DNA of 64,000 nucleotides from Campylobacter hyointestinalis subsp. lawsonii (lineage in GTDB: Bacteria > Campylobacterota > Campylobacteria > Campylobacterales > Campylobacteraceae): the NCBI RefSeq assembly GCF_013372165.1, contig NZ_CP053828.1, positions 372,001 to 436,000 of the forward strand. The letters are read 5' to 3'. Of this stretch, positions 9,253 to 18,815 are shown piece after piece. The notes under the pieces were generated by a model. It was not told the origin of the DNA and searched no databases. It saw only the letters and a program-made list of their open reading frames with translations. Made by a program: the position numbers and the translations under genes. Positions within the stretch are counted from its first letter, which is position 1, and each line of letters starts with the position of its first letter.

Positions 9253-11326
9253 CACTTACCTCTTTTTTAAATTTACACTGGGGACACTCTTTGAAATTGC
9301 CTTTTTTTAGCTCTTTTAAGACCATAGGCTTACCGCAGTTAGGGCAGTTTTCTCCAGTCGGTTTGTATCTGCTTATAAAGTTACATTTTGGGTAGTTTAA
9401 ACAGCCATAGAATTTACCTTTTTTGCTAATTCTCTCGACCAATTCTCCGCCACAATCAGGGCATTGAACGCCGATTTTAGACGGCTCTTTTTTTTCAAAT
9501 TTATTAGAGTTAGCTAGGTTTCTGCTATATTTACATTTTGGAAAATTCAAACAAGCTATAAACTCGCCAAATCTACCTTTTCTTTTGACTAGTTCTCCAC
9601 CGCAATCAGGGCATTTCTCACCTATAGGCTCGGCTACTTTTTGGCTTTTTATATTTGTTTTTCCTTCATCGATCTGTTTGATAAAAGGGCGATAAAAGTT
9701 AGATAAAACCTCTTGCCAATCAGCTTTATTTTCGGCTATATCATCAAGTTTTTCTTCCATTTTAGAAGTAAATTCACTATCTACAATATCTTTAAAATTC
9801 TCTTCTAATACTGAAGTTATAGTAAATGCGATATCATTTGGGATTAATTGCTTTTTTTCTATTTTTACGTAATCACGGCTTGTCAAAAGCGAAATAGTAG
9901 GCGCATAAGTAGATGGTCTTCCTATACCTAAGCTCTCTAGTTTTTTTACAAGTCCGGCCTCAGAGTAGCGACTAGGTGGTTCGGTAAAATGACTTTGTGA
10001 TTTTATATTTTGCAGCTCTAGCCTATCTGAAACATTTAAATTTGGCAAGATCTTATCTTTATCAAGATCGCCATAAACTTTATAAAATCCATCAAATATG
10101 ACTTTTCTACCAGATATTTTATACACTGCACTTGCACTTTTAACAAATACGCTTTGAAGCATAGATACGCTAGGACTCATCTGAGACGATAAAAATCTAT
10201 TATAAATGAGAGTATAAAGTTTTAGCAGATCTTTTTCCAAAAACTTAGCCGCAATCTCTGGAGTAAAGCTCAAATTTGTAGGGCGAATAGCCTCATGAGC
10301 TTCTTGCGCTCCTTTGCTTTTAGTAGCGTAAATTTGAGCTTTTGATGGTAAGTATTTATCTCCAAATTCGCTCTTTATGAGCTTTCTTGCAGACTCAACT
10401 GCTTCTTTGGCCAAATTTAAGCTATCTGTTCTCATATATGTGATAGCTCCCATAAATCCGTTATTTGTCTGCACGCCTTCATATAAAGTTTGTGCTAGCA
10501 TCATAGTCTTTTTAGGACTAAAGCCCAAACGATTTGACGCGCTTTGTTGCAAAGTAGAAGTCATAAATGGCGGTTGTGGGCTAGTTTTTCTCTCTTTGCT
10601 TTCGATATTATCTACACTAAATTCTTCAAATTTAAGACGCTCTACTATAAAATTTGCACGCTCAGAGTTTGTAATAGTAAGTTTTTCTATCTTTTGATTT
10701 TCAAATTGTATAAGTTCAGCTTCAATGTCTTTTTTAAATTTAGTATCAATGCTAAAATACTCAATAGGTTTAAATTCTCTAATCTCACGCTCACGATCAA
10801 CTAGGATTTTAAGAGCTGAGCTTTGGACGCGTCCTGCACTAAGACCACGCTGAATTTTTGCGTTTAAAAGCGGACTTAGCTTGTAGCCGACTATCCTATC
10901 TAAAAGCCTTCTAGCTTGTTGAGCATTTACGCTGTTCATATCAAGCGTTCTTGGGCTTTTAAGTGCATTTTGTATGGCTGATTTAGTTATCTCGTGAAAA
11001 ACGATACGCGGCATCGACTCAGGCTTCTTTCCGATCGCCATAGCGATATGGTATGCTATGGCTTCACCTTCTCTATCCTCATCGGTCGCTAGATAGATGG
11101 TATCAGCACTCTTAGCAAGCTCTTTTATCTCTTTGACTATTGCAGAGTGGTCGCTACTAATCCTATACTCAGGAGAAAATTTATCATCTTCTATTTTGAT
11201 ACCAAAACTCGACTTTGGAAGGTCTCTTATGTGACCTTTACTAGCTATGACTTTATACTCATTGCCTAAAAAATTCTTTATAGTTTTTGCTTTTGCCGGG
11301 GATTCTACGATTATCAATTTGCTCAT
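9242..11326 (-). CDS. topA: DNA topoisomerase I
   Basis: Type IA topoisomerase that relaxes negative supercoils, 694 residues from the ATG at 11326. This start is chosen because the conserved MSKLIIVESPAKAKTIK opening begins there and AGGG precedes it; an upstream extension to 11416 is hydrophobic and unrelated. The TOPRIM domain has E8 and TDEDREGEA (81-89), and the catalytic tyrosine is Y297 in GAITYMRTDS. Three C-terminal four-cysteine zinc ribbons follow (CPDCGGEL ... CLNFPKC; CPDCGGEL ... CLNYPKC; CPNCGKPM ... CPQC). All expected parts are present. Confidence 0.97.
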   Translation of the reverse strand: MSKLIIVESPAKAKTIKNFLGNEYKVIASKGHIRDLPKSSFGIKIEDDKFSPEYRISSDHSAIVKEIKELAKSADTIYLATDEDREGEAIAYHIAMAIGKKPESMPRIVFHEITKSAIQNALKSPRTLDMNSVNAQQARRLLDRIVGYKLSPLLNAKIQRGLSAGRVQSSALKILVDREREIREFKPIEYFSIDTKFKKDIEAELIQFENQKIEKLTITNSERANFIVERLKFEEFSVDNIESKERKTSPQPPFMTSTLQQSASNRLGFSPKKTMMLAQTLYEGVQTNNGFMGAITYMRTDSLNLAKEAVESARKLIKSEFGDKYLPSKAQIYATKSKGAQEAHEAIRPTNLSFTPEIAAKFLEKDLLKLYTLIYNRFLSSQMSPSVSMLQSVFVKSASAVYKISGRKVIFDGFYKVYGDLDKDKILPNLNVSDRLELQNIKSQSHFTEPPSRYSEAGLVKKLESLGIGRPSTYAPTISLLTSRDYVKIEKKQLIPNDIAFTITSVLEENFKDIVDSEFTSKMEEKLDDIAENKADWQEVLSNFYRPFIKQIDEGKTNIKSQKVAEPIGEKCPDCGGELVKRKGRFGEFIACLNFPKCKYSRNLANSNKFEKKEPSKIGVQCPDCGGELVERISKKGKFYGCLNYPKCNFISRYKPTGENCPNCGKPMVLKELKKGNFKECPQCKFKKEVSDDE

Positions 11327-11467
11327 TTTAAACCCTAAATTTATTTGGCGTAATTCTATCAAAAAAATATTAAAAATGCCAAAAATCAACGTAGCAAATT
11401 CAAAAAACAACCGCACTAGGGCAATAGTCTAGTTTATATCAACACAGATGATTATAAATGCCATTTA

Positions 11468-12532
11468 TCAAGCCTTCATATCGATCACATAGCGAAACTC
11501 TCCAGAGCCATTTGTAAGCCTCTCATAGACTTCATCGATTTGCGATGGCGATACTATTATAGTTTCAGGGTAAATTTCATTTTCAAGCGAAAAATCCATC
11601 ATCTCTTGCGTCTCTTTAATCCCACCAATGAGTGAGCCATATACCTTTTTACCAGCTTTATGCACTAGCTCAGTAACGCTTATGCTAGGCGCTACCTCAT
11701 AAGGCGGAAGTCCCACAATAGCTAATTCTCCGCCATATTTAAGCAGATCTATATAAGCTCCCACTTCATACTTAGTCGGTATAGTAGATATGATAAGATC
11801 AAATCTCTCATTAACCAAATTTTTATCATTTGTAGTATAGAAATTACTAACCCCAAGCTCTATAGCTTGAGATTTTTTCTTATCATTTCTAGCAAATACG
11901 CTAACACTAGCCCCCATCTTAACAGCATATTTCACAGCCATCATCCCAAGACCACCAAATCCAGCCACACCGACTTTATCACCGGCTTTTATCTTAGAAA
12001 ATTTAAGTGGCGAATATGTAGTTATCCCAGCACACAAAAGTGGCGCTACCTTATCTAATGGCGCATTTTTCGCCACTTTGATAGCAAATTTCTCACTCAC
12101 AACTATATTATTAGAGTATCCACCATATGTATTCTCACCACCATGAAAGCAATCGCTAGAATTATAAGTATATATAGTCTTACCACGCTCACAAAACTGC
12201 TCCATACTAGCCTTACACGCATCGCACTCTCCGCAGCTATTTACCATACATCCTACCCCAGCATAATCCCCAACTTTAAATTTACTCACATTTTTACCCA
12301 CAGCGACCACTTGTCCGGCTATCTCATGACCAGGAACGCATGGATAAATAGTCCCGCCCCACTCATCTCTAGCCGTGTGAATATCGCTATGGCATATCCC
12401 GCTATACAAAATTTCAATCAAAATATCCCCATCACCCAAGCTATGGCGAGTGAATTCAAAAGAGCTAAATTTAGAATCCTTTGATAGCAACGCATATCCC
12501 TTAGCAGGGATTTTGTCTGTGAAAATACTCAT
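11468..12532 (-). CDS. Zinc-dependent NAD(P) alcohol dehydrogenase (YahK/AdhC type)
   Basis: Medium-chain dehydrogenase/reductase of 354 residues. Catalytic zinc ligands are C47 (GICHSD), H69-E70 (PGHE) and the cysteine of APLLCAG near 168. Structural zinc is held by C100, C103, C106 and C114. The cofactor fold is GVAGFGGLGMMAVKYA. It resembles cinnamyl-alcohol/aldehyde reductases that reduce aldehydes with NADPH. It is a single gene with its own -10 candidate (TAGATAAAAT on the minus strand near 12560) and AAAGGA before the ATG. The natural substrate cannot be told from sequence. Confidence 0.88.
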   Translation of the reverse strand: MSIFTDKIPAKGYALLSKDSKFSSFEFTRHSLGDGDILIEILYSGICHSDIHTARDEWGGTIYPCVPGHEIAGQVVAVGKNVSKFKVGDYAGVGCMVNSCGECDACKASMEQFCERGKTIYTYNSSDCFHGGENTYGGYSNNIVVSEKFAIKVAKNAPLDKVAPLLCAGITTYSPLKFSKIKAGDKVGVAGFGGLGMMAVKYAVKMGASVSVFARNDKKKSQAIELGVSNFYTTNDKNLVNERFDLIISTIPTKYEVGAYIDLLKYGGELAIVGLPPYEVAPSISVTELVHKAGKKVYGSLIGGIKETQEMMDFSLENEIYPETIIVSPSQIDEVYERLTNGSGEFRYVIDMKA

Positions 12533-12736
12533 CTTATATCCTTTAATTGATTTTGGTAAATTTTATCTAAATTTATTAATGTTTTAGTTAAACATTACAA
12601 AAAAATCTTAAATTTAATTATTTAATAAATATTAAAATTTATTCTGATTTAAAAATATTAAATTAATAGTTAAAACCTATCAAAAAATAGGTTTTAAAGA
12701 AGATAGGCAAAATTTGCTTTTTAACTTAGCTTGTGA

Positions 12737-12742
12737 TACAAT
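12737..12742 (+). promoter_or_regulatory. -10 element of moeA
   Basis: TACAAT in the context TGTGATACAAT, about 30 bp before the moeA ATG. It is an extended -10 with no clear -35. The divergent promoter for the alcohol dehydrogenase lies near 12560. Confidence 0.4.
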
Positions 12743-12769
12743 CCCAAAAAATGATACTTGGGAATAAAA

Positions 12770-13954
12770 ATGAAAAGCTATGATGAAAGTTTAAATGATC
12801 TATTAACCACGGCAGTGGCGTGGGATAGGATCGAGCGTATTCCACTTAGCGCAGCTAGAGATAGAATAGCTTGTGAAGATATCGTTGCTAAGCGTGACTA
12901 TCCGGAATTTCCTACATCGGCTATGGATGGATACGCTATCAAATTTGAAGATCTAAAATTAAAAAAACTAAAGATTTTAGGTTCGCTTCCAGCGGGCTCG
13001 CAAAGCAAAAATATAAATTTAAAAAATGGAGAATGTCTAAAAACATTCACAGGAGCTCTTCTTTGCGATGGTAGCGATACGATAATCCCGATCGAAAATG
13101 TAAATGTAGAAGGCGAAAATATAGAGATATTACAAGGCGTCACAAAAGGTTTTGCCGTGCGTCTAGTAGGAGAAAGCTACAAAAAAAATGATATTCTTAT
13201 TAAAAAAGGCACAAAACTTGGCTACTCAGAGCTTGGGCTTTTAGCCGAACTTGGGATTAGCTACGTAAATGTATATCTGCGTCCAAAAGTTGCTGTTCTT
13301 AGTACCGGTAGTGAGATAGTAGATATCGGTGAGAGACCTAAAAATAGTGCTCAAATTCATAGCTCAAACCATATCGCCATCGCAAATATGGTAGCTTGTA
13401 TGAATTGCGAAGTCATTACATTGCCTATTATAAAAGACGATCATGACTTGATAAAACAAGCCGTTATAAACACTTTAAAAAGTGTGGATTTCATCATCAC
13501 GACAGGCGGAGTGAGTGTTGGGGATTTTGATTTTATGCGTGATATTGTAAAAGAATTTGAATTAGTAGTAAATAAGGCTACTATTAAGCCAGGTCGTCAT
13601 ATAAAAGTGGCAAAACTAGGCGAAAAATACATATTTGCACTTCCTGGATTTCCGTATTCGGCTATGGTTACTTGCGCTCTTTATTTCAGAGAGTTTATAG
13701 ACAAACTGCTTGGAGTGAAAGAAAACTACAAATTTAAAGCGATTTTAGCAGAGGATTATCATAAAAAATCGCCTTTTGAAGAGTTTAGCGCAGCAAGTGT
13801 GACAAATGAAAACGGAGTTATAAAGATATCTACAAGGGCTAAAAAATCAGGCTCATCGGCGATAGTTACAAATTTAAACAACAAAGCCGTATTATTACGA
13901 GCTAAAACTAGCTTAAAAAAAGGCGAGGTAGTAGAATACATAACTATGGTTTAA
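12770..13954 (+). CDS. moeA: Molybdopterin molybdenumtransferase MoeA
   Basis: Inserts molybdenum into adenylated molybdopterin. 394 residues from the ATG at 12770, preceded by GGGA; a TTG 12 bp upstream is less likely. Family motifs are TSAMDGYA (49-56), LSTGSEIVD (177-185), ITTGGVSVGDFDF (243-255) and LPGFPYSAM (291-299), with a C-terminal MoeA domain IV. It stands alone here, with neither mog nor moaB next to it, and is followed by about 200 bp before the pgl locus. Campylobacter genomes often carry two MoeA paralogues; which one this is cannot be decided. Confidence 0.94.
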   Translation: MKSYDESLNDLLTTAVAWDRIERIPLSAARDRIACEDIVAKRDYPEFPTSAMDGYAIKFEDLKLKKLKILGSLPAGSQSKNINLKNGECLKTFTGALLCDGSDTIIPIENVNVEGENIEILQGVTKGFAVRLVGESYKKNDILIKKGTKLGYSELGLLAELGISYVNVYLRPKVAVLSTGSEIVDIGERPKNSAQIHSSNHIAIANMVACMNCEVITLPIIKDDHDLIKQAVINTLKSVDFIITTGGVSVGDFDFMRDIVKEFELVVNKATIKPGRHIKVAKLGEKYIFALPGFPYSAMVTCALYFREFIDKLLGVKENYKFKAILAEDYHKKSPFEEFSAASVTNENGVIKISTRAKKSGSSAIVTNLNNKAVLLRAKTSLKKGEVVEYITMV

Positions 13955-14128
13955 ATAGATAAAATTTGGACTAAATTTAAATATAGAAGAGCAGATATGG
14001 CAACAAATAGCGATTTTATAAATAAATTTATTATTGATTTTTGTAATTCTTGATAAGTATGGCAAAAACAGCAACAAAGCAAAATCTTAAAACGTGAATT
14101 ATTTTAGGCTATTTAAGTCTAAACTAGC

Positions 14129-14134
14129 TATAAT
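14129..14134 (+). promoter_or_regulatory. -10 element of the pgl/gne operon
   Basis: Perfect TATAAT in the context TAGCTATAATAACTGC, 35 bp upstream of the gne/galE start. It is the best promoter candidate for the whole co-directional glycosylation cluster up to pglD. Confidence 0.5.
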
Positions 14135-14168
14135 AACTGCTAAATTTAAAGAAAGACAAAGGATAAAA

Positions 14169-15161
14169 ATGAATATCTTGATAACCGGAGGAGCTGGATA
14201 TATCGGCTCTCACGTTTTAAAAGCTCTGTTAGAAGAGGGCGGGCATAATATAACTGTTATAGATAATTTTTACACAGGTAGCAAAGAGGCGTTAATAACG
14301 CTTGAAAAGGTTGGGAAATTTGAGTTTATAAAATGCGATTTAGCTGATACTTCTAGCCTTAGGGAGATTTTTAGAGAGCGTAATTTTGAAGCGATCATAC
14401 ATTTTGCAGCGTATATAGAAGTATTTGAAAGCACTCAAAAACCACTGAAATATTATCTAAATAACACGGCAAACGCCGCAAATTTAATAAATTTAGCTAT
14501 TGAATATGGCGTGAGTAAATTTATATTTAGCTCGACTGCTGCTACTTATGGGGAGCCAAAAAATGGCGTAGTTGATGAACAAAGTGAGCAAAATCCGATA
14601 AATCCATATGGCAGAAGTAAGCTTATGACAGAGTGGATCTTAAAAGACGCTGCACTTGCAAATAGGGATTTTAAATTTGGTATTTTGCGTTATTTTAACG
14701 TAGCTGGAGCGAGTTCTGATGGGCTTATCGGTCAAAACTATCCAAATGCTACTCACTTAGTCAAGGTTGCTGTGCAAACTATTGTTGGAAAAAGAGAAAG
14801 TATGAGTATTTTTGGGAATGATTATGCTACAAAAGATGGAACTTGCATAAGGGATTATATCCATATAGAAGATCTTGCAAGTGCTCATTTGGCGGTACTT
14901 GAGTATCTAAAAACAAATGATAGTGATATATTTAATGTTGGCTATGGCAAAGGATTTAGCGTAAAAGAGGTCATTCAAACAGCTAAAAAAGTCAGCGGAG
15001 TGGATTTTAAAGTATTAAACGCCCCGCGCCGTGAGGGCGATCCGGCTATGCTTATATCAGACGCTAGTAAGCTTAGAAATAAAACTAGTTGGAAGCCAAC
15101 TCGCGAGAATTTGGAGCTCATCATTAGCTCAGCTTTAGAGTGGGAGAAAAAACTTAAATAA
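14169..15161 (+). CDS. gne: UDP-glucose/UDP-GlcNAc 4-epimerase (Gne/GalE)
   Basis: Short-chain dehydrogenase-fold epimerase of 330 residues. It interconverts UDP-Glc/UDP-Gal and, in Campylobacter, UDP-GlcNAc/UDP-GalNAc, which supplies GalNAc for the N-glycan. NAD-binding GGAGYIG is at 7-13, the catalytic S/T segment SSTAATYG near 121-128, and Y147-x3-K151 in NPYGRSK. The ATG at 14169 is chosen for AAAGGA at good spacing and because the fold begins there; the in-frame ATG at 14094 only adds a basic, unrelated stretch. It opens the pgl locus exactly as gne does in C. jejuni. Confidence 0.93.
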   Translation: MNILITGGAGYIGSHVLKALLEEGGHNITVIDNFYTGSKEALITLEKVGKFEFIKCDLADTSSLREIFRERNFEAIIHFAAYIEVFESTQKPLKYYLNNTANAANLINLAIEYGVSKFIFSSTAATYGEPKNGVVDEQSEQNPINPYGRSKLMTEWILKDAALANRDFKFGILRYFNVAGASSDGLIGQNYPNATHLVKVAVQTIVGKRESMSIFGNDYATKDGTCIRDYIHIEDLASAHLAVLEYLKTNDSDIFNVGYGKGFSVKEVIQTAKKVSGVDFKVLNAPRREGDPAMLISDASKLRNKTSWKPTRENLELIISSALEWEKKLK

Positions 15162-15211
15162 GTTTTTCATAAAAATCGTTTGAGTTTATAAATTTAAAAA
15201 TTAGGTTTGCA

Positions 15212-16735
15212 ATGGCTTTAAATCTTATATCAAGTATCGTAGTTTTCAGTCTTCAGATGCTTATAAATTTCTTTTTAACTCCTTTTATCTTAAAGGTTTT
15301 AGGAGATGAAGCGTATGGATTTTTAGGTCTTGCAAACTCATTTGTAAATTACGGCTATATCTTAACTTTGATTATAAACTCAGTCGCAGGACGCTTTGTG
15401 GCGTATGAATACCACAGAGGAAACCTCTTACGAGCAAACAAATACTACTCATCTGTTCTTTCTGTAAATTTCATATTTTGTATTTTTATCTGCGTGGTTT
15501 GTTCTGCTTTTATACTAAATTTAAAAGAGTTTATAAACGTTTCAGAAGCCCTAGTAGATGATGTCAAGCTCACTATGGCGTTTTATTTTATAAATTTTTG
15601 TTTAGGACTTTTTAACGCGGTTTTAACTATAAGTGCTTTTGTGAAAAACAAGCTTTATATGATTTCGCTTAGAAATGCCATTTCGACTGCGATTTTCGCG
15701 TTTGTTTTGGTGGCGCTATTTTATATTTTTAAGCCGATGATCTACTACACTGCGGTTTCTGCACTGTTAGCGTCGATTTTTGTATTTATTAGCGCGATTT
15801 ATATAACAAAAAAACTACAAACCGGGCTTAAGTTTAGGCTGAAGTATTTTAGGCTAAATTTGATTAAAAAGCTCATAAACTCAGGAGCTTGGAATAGCTT
15901 TAATATGCTAAGTCATACTTTGATAAATGGCATTGACTTGCTACTTTGCAATATCTTTATAAACGCATCTTCTATGGGAATTCTCTCTGTATCAAAAGCT
16001 GCTATTTTGATAGCTGAGTCATTTATAGGTACTGTTGGCGCGACTTTTATGCCTAAATTTATAGAGCTATACTCAAAACAAAGTATAAATGATCTCATAA
16101 ACGAAGTGAAGTTTTGCTTAAAAACGTTGGCTTTTATAAGTATCTCTCCAGTAGCTGTATTTGTGGTGCTTGGAAGTGAATTTTATACCCTTTGGCTACC
16201 TTTTAAAACTGCTTATGAGATAAGTTTTATTTATAATCTTTCTCTCATCGCTTTAATACCTGTGATTTTTATAGCATCTATGCAGCCTCTTCTTAGTTTA
16301 AACACGGTTACAAATAGGCTTAAACGCCCTGCCATCGCAAATCTTATTATGTCTTTTAGTGTTGTTACTTTTCAGCTGATTTTTATAAAAGATTTCGGGC
16401 TTTATTCTATCGCGATTTGCGCAAGTAGTGGATATTTGGCTAGAATAATTTTATTTGATATACCAAATGCCGCAGTAAATTTAAATCAAAAAATAAGTCT
16501 ATTTTATCCGGTATTTTTAAGAAATGTTTCTGTTTTTGGGCTTATTTTAGCTTGTTTATATGTGATGCATAGCTTTTTTGTGGTAACTACTTGGAGTAAA
16601 TTTGTAATTTATGGATTTTTTATGCTTTTGGTCGGATATGCTTTGAGTCTGTTTTTTATATTTGACAAATTTGAGATGTCTGTTTTGATGAGAAAATTTA
16701 GCCTAGTACTTAACAAAAATAGGAGAAGCCTATGA
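15212..16735 (+). CDS. Wzx-type oligosaccharide flippase
   Basis: A 507-residue membrane protein with 12-14 hydrophobic helices and no ATP-binding motif, of the PST/MATE-like polysaccharide flippase family. The N-terminal segment SLQMLINFFLTPFILKVLGDEAYGFLGLAN is split by a helix turn and typical of Wzx. It occupies the slot held by the ABC flippase PglK in C. jejuni and overlaps the next glycosyltransferase by 4 bp. It is therefore the likely flippase for the lipid-linked N-glycan. TAGG lies six bases before the ATG; the frame is open upstream but has no better start. Function is inferred from family and position. Confidence 0.85.
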   Translation: MALNLISSIVVFSLQMLINFFLTPFILKVLGDEAYGFLGLANSFVNYGYILTLIINSVAGRFVAYEYHRGNLLRANKYYSSVLSVNFIFCIFICVVCSAFILNLKEFINVSEALVDDVKLTMAFYFINFCLGLFNAVLTISAFVKNKLYMISLRNAISTAIFAFVLVALFYIFKPMIYYTAVSALLASIFVFISAIYITKKLQTGLKFRLKYFRLNLIKKLINSGAWNSFNMLSHTLINGIDLLLCNIFINASSMGILSVSKAAILIAESFIGTVGATFMPKFIELYSKQSINDLINEVKFCLKTLAFISISPVAVFVVLGSEFYTLWLPFKTAYEISFIYNLSLIALIPVIFIASMQPLLSLNTVTNRLKRPAIANLIMSFSVVTFQLIFIKDFGLYSIAICASSGYLARIILFDIPNAAVNLNQKISLFYPVFLRNVSVFGLILACLYVMHSFFVVTTWSKFVIYGFFMLLVGYALSLFFIFDKFEMSVLMRKFSLVLNKNRRSL

Positions 16736-17775
16736 AGGTTTTATTTGTCATCTCGACTCTTAGAGCAGGTGGCGCTGAGAGAGTCGCTAGCACTTTAGCT
16801 CATAAATTTAGTCAATGTTTTGACGTAACTCTTTTAAAATTTGATAACGACAAGCCGTTTTATGAGCTAGGAGATGAAGTAAAGCTAAAAGAGCCGGGTT
16901 TAAGCGTAAGCGACAAGGGAATTTGGGGAAATTTAAAAAAGAGATTTGGCAAGATATTTTGGATAAGAAAATTTATAAAAGATGAAAAATTTGATCTAGT
17001 TGTGTCGTTTATGGATAGTACGAATTTACTTGTGATACCAGCAAATTTGGGTTTAAAAAGCAGACTTATCATAACTGAGCATAGTTATCATAAATTTCTA
17101 AGCATAAAATGGCAGATATTAAAAAGAATTTTCTATCCGCTTGCAGATGCTCTTGTCGTTCTTACAAAAGAGGATTTAAGGCATTATGATTTTGTAAAAT
17201 CAAAAGTAATCTATAATCCTATGTTTTTACAGGGTTTTGATGCCAAACTAGAAAAAGAAAATTTGATCTTGTTTGTAGGACGCCTTATAAAAGTAAAGGG
17301 TTGCGATATATTTTTACGCAGTTTAAATTTGATAAAAGATGATCTAAAAGAGTGGAAAATAGCTGTTTTGGGCGATGGAGAAGATAAAGAGAGCTTATGT
17401 AAATTAGCTTTAAATTTAGGGCTAAATGTAGAGTTCAAAGGAGCCGTAAATAATATATCTGATTACTATAAAAAAGCTAAAATTCTAATTCTTAGCTCAA
17501 GAAGCGAAGGGCTAGGAAATGCCTTTATAGAGGCGATTTTTTACGATGTCCTTAGGGTGGCGACTCCTACAAGCGGCGCAAAAGAGTTGATAAATGATGG
17601 ATTTGATGGTCTTTTAAGCGAAGATTTTGAGCCACAAAGTTTAGCTAAAAAGATCAAAATAGCTTTAGGATATGATCTAAGGTTGGTTGAAAATGCAAGA
17701 TCTAAAAGAGATAAATTTGAGCTAGAAACTATTTTTAAAGAGTGGGAAAATTTGATAAAAGAAGTCGTAAAATGA
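16732..17775 (+). CDS. PglH-like GT4 glycosyltransferase (first copy)
   Basis: Retaining GT-B glycosyltransferase of 347 residues. The N-terminal GGAERVAS (13-20) marks the acceptor side, VGRLIKVKGCD (182-192) the hinge, and the E-x7-E nucleotide-sugar motif is E259/E267 in SRSEGLGNAFIEA. It resembles PglH, which adds terminal HexNAc residues to the undecaprenyl-linked N-glycan in C. jejuni. It shares length and long stretches with the next gene, so the two are a tandem duplication. It overlaps both neighbours by 4 bp. Donor and linkage are unknown. Confidence 0.85.
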   Translation: MKVLFVISTLRAGGAERVASTLAHKFSQCFDVTLLKFDNDKPFYELGDEVKLKEPGLSVSDKGIWGNLKKRFGKIFWIRKFIKDEKFDLVVSFMDSTNLLVIPANLGLKSRLIITEHSYHKFLSIKWQILKRIFYPLADALVVLTKEDLRHYDFVKSKVIYNPMFLQGFDAKLEKENLILFVGRLIKVKGCDIFLRSLNLIKDDLKEWKIAVLGDGEDKESLCKLALNLGLNVEFKGAVNNISDYYKKAKILILSSRSEGLGNAFIEAIFYDVLRVATPTSGAKELINDGFDGLLSEDFEPQSLAKKIKIALGYDLRLVENARSKRDKFELETIFKEWENLIKEVVK

Positions 17776-18815
17776 AAATACTTTTTTTTATATCAGCCAT
17801 TAGAAATGGTGGAGCTGAGCGGGTTTTACAAGCTTTAAGTAACGCTTTTTTAGAGATAAATCATAGTTGTGAAATAGTGTATTTTGAAGAAGATCTTCAT
17901 CTTTATGATTTTAAGTGTAAAAAGACACATTTAAATATATATCAAAATACAAGTCTTTTATCTAAATTTAGTAAATTTATAACTATAAGAAAATTCATAA
18001 AAAGTAAAAAACCAGACGTCATCATCTCGTTTATGGATCAAACAAATATAAATTTGATAATTTCAACTATGTTTATGAAAAGAAATTTGATTATAACAGA
18101 ACACGTTAGCCACGACCTTTTGAAGTCTAGGATTTGGAGATTTATCAGGGATTTTAGCTATAGATTTGCTAGCGGACTTAGTGTGCTTAGTAAGGCTGAT
18201 TTTGAGTATTATAAATTTGTCAAAAATAGAGCCATTATATACAATCCGATTTTTGAATTTAAAAATGGTGAAAATATACAAAAAGAAGATATTATATTAA
18301 GTGTTGGGCGGCTTGAGTTTGTTAAAGGCTATGATATTTATTTTGAAGCTTTAAGTTTGATAGATAAAAATTTACTTAAAAAATGGAAAATTTGCGTAGC
18401 AGGAAGTGGAAGCTTAGAAGCAGATCTTAAGAAAATGGCTCTAAATTTGGGCTTGCAAATAGACTTTTTAGGCTATAAAGAAGACATTGTTAAGCTTTAT
18501 AAAAAAGCTAAAATTCTAAGTTTAAGTTCGAGAAGCGAAGGACTTGGAAATGTTTTAATAGAAAGCATATTTTACGGTTGTGCTAGAATTTCAACTCCTA
18601 CAAATGGGGCAAAAGAGTTGATAAATGATGGCTTTGACGGATTTATAAGTGAAGATTTTAGTCCTAAGGCTTACGCCTTAAAGCTTGAAAAAATGCTAAA
18701 AAATAGCGATTTATTAAGCAAATTTAGTGCAAATGCGAATTTGAGAAAACCACAATTTAAGATAGAAAATATCATAGATCAGTGGCAAACATTTATAAAA
18801 GAGTGTGAAAAATGA
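17772..18815 (+). CDS. PglH-like GT4 glycosyltransferase (second copy)
   Basis: Also 347 residues and clearly paralogous to the preceding gene: GGAERVLQ (13-20), VGRLEFVKGYD (178-188), E256/E264 in SRSEGLGNVLIES, and the shared GAKELINDGFDG near 280. The ATG at 17772 overlaps the upstream stop (ATGA). In C. jejuni the gene at this position is pglI, a GT2-family glucosyltransferase that adds the branching glucose. No GT2 protein is present in this window, so this GT4 enzyme probably adds a different sugar. The exact donor is unknown. Confidence 0.85.
   Translation: MKILFFISAIRNGGAERVLQALSNAFLEINHSCEIVYFEEDLHLYDFKCKKTHLNIYQNTSLLSKFSKFITIRKFIKSKKPDVIISFMDQTNINLIISTMFMKRNLIITEHVSHDLLKSRIWRFIRDFSYRFASGLSVLSKADFEYYKFVKNRAIIYNPIFEFKNGENIQKEDIILSVGRLEFVKGYDIYFEALSLIDKNLLKKWKICVAGSGSLEADLKKMALNLGLQIDFLGYKEDIVKLYKKAKILSLSSRSEGLGNVLIESIFYGCARISTPTNGAKELINDGFDGFISEDFSPKAYALKLEKMLKNSDLLSKFSANANLRKPQFKIENIIDQWQTFIKECEK

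Noticed and set aside
11327-11416. N-terminal extension of topA
   Set aside because: Hydrophobic and unlike topoisomerase I; the conserved start with AGGG is at 11326.
14094-14168. N-terminal extension of gne/galE
   Set aside because: The Rossmann fold and a good ribosome-binding site start at 14169; the extension is unrelated basic sequence overlapping the probable promoter.
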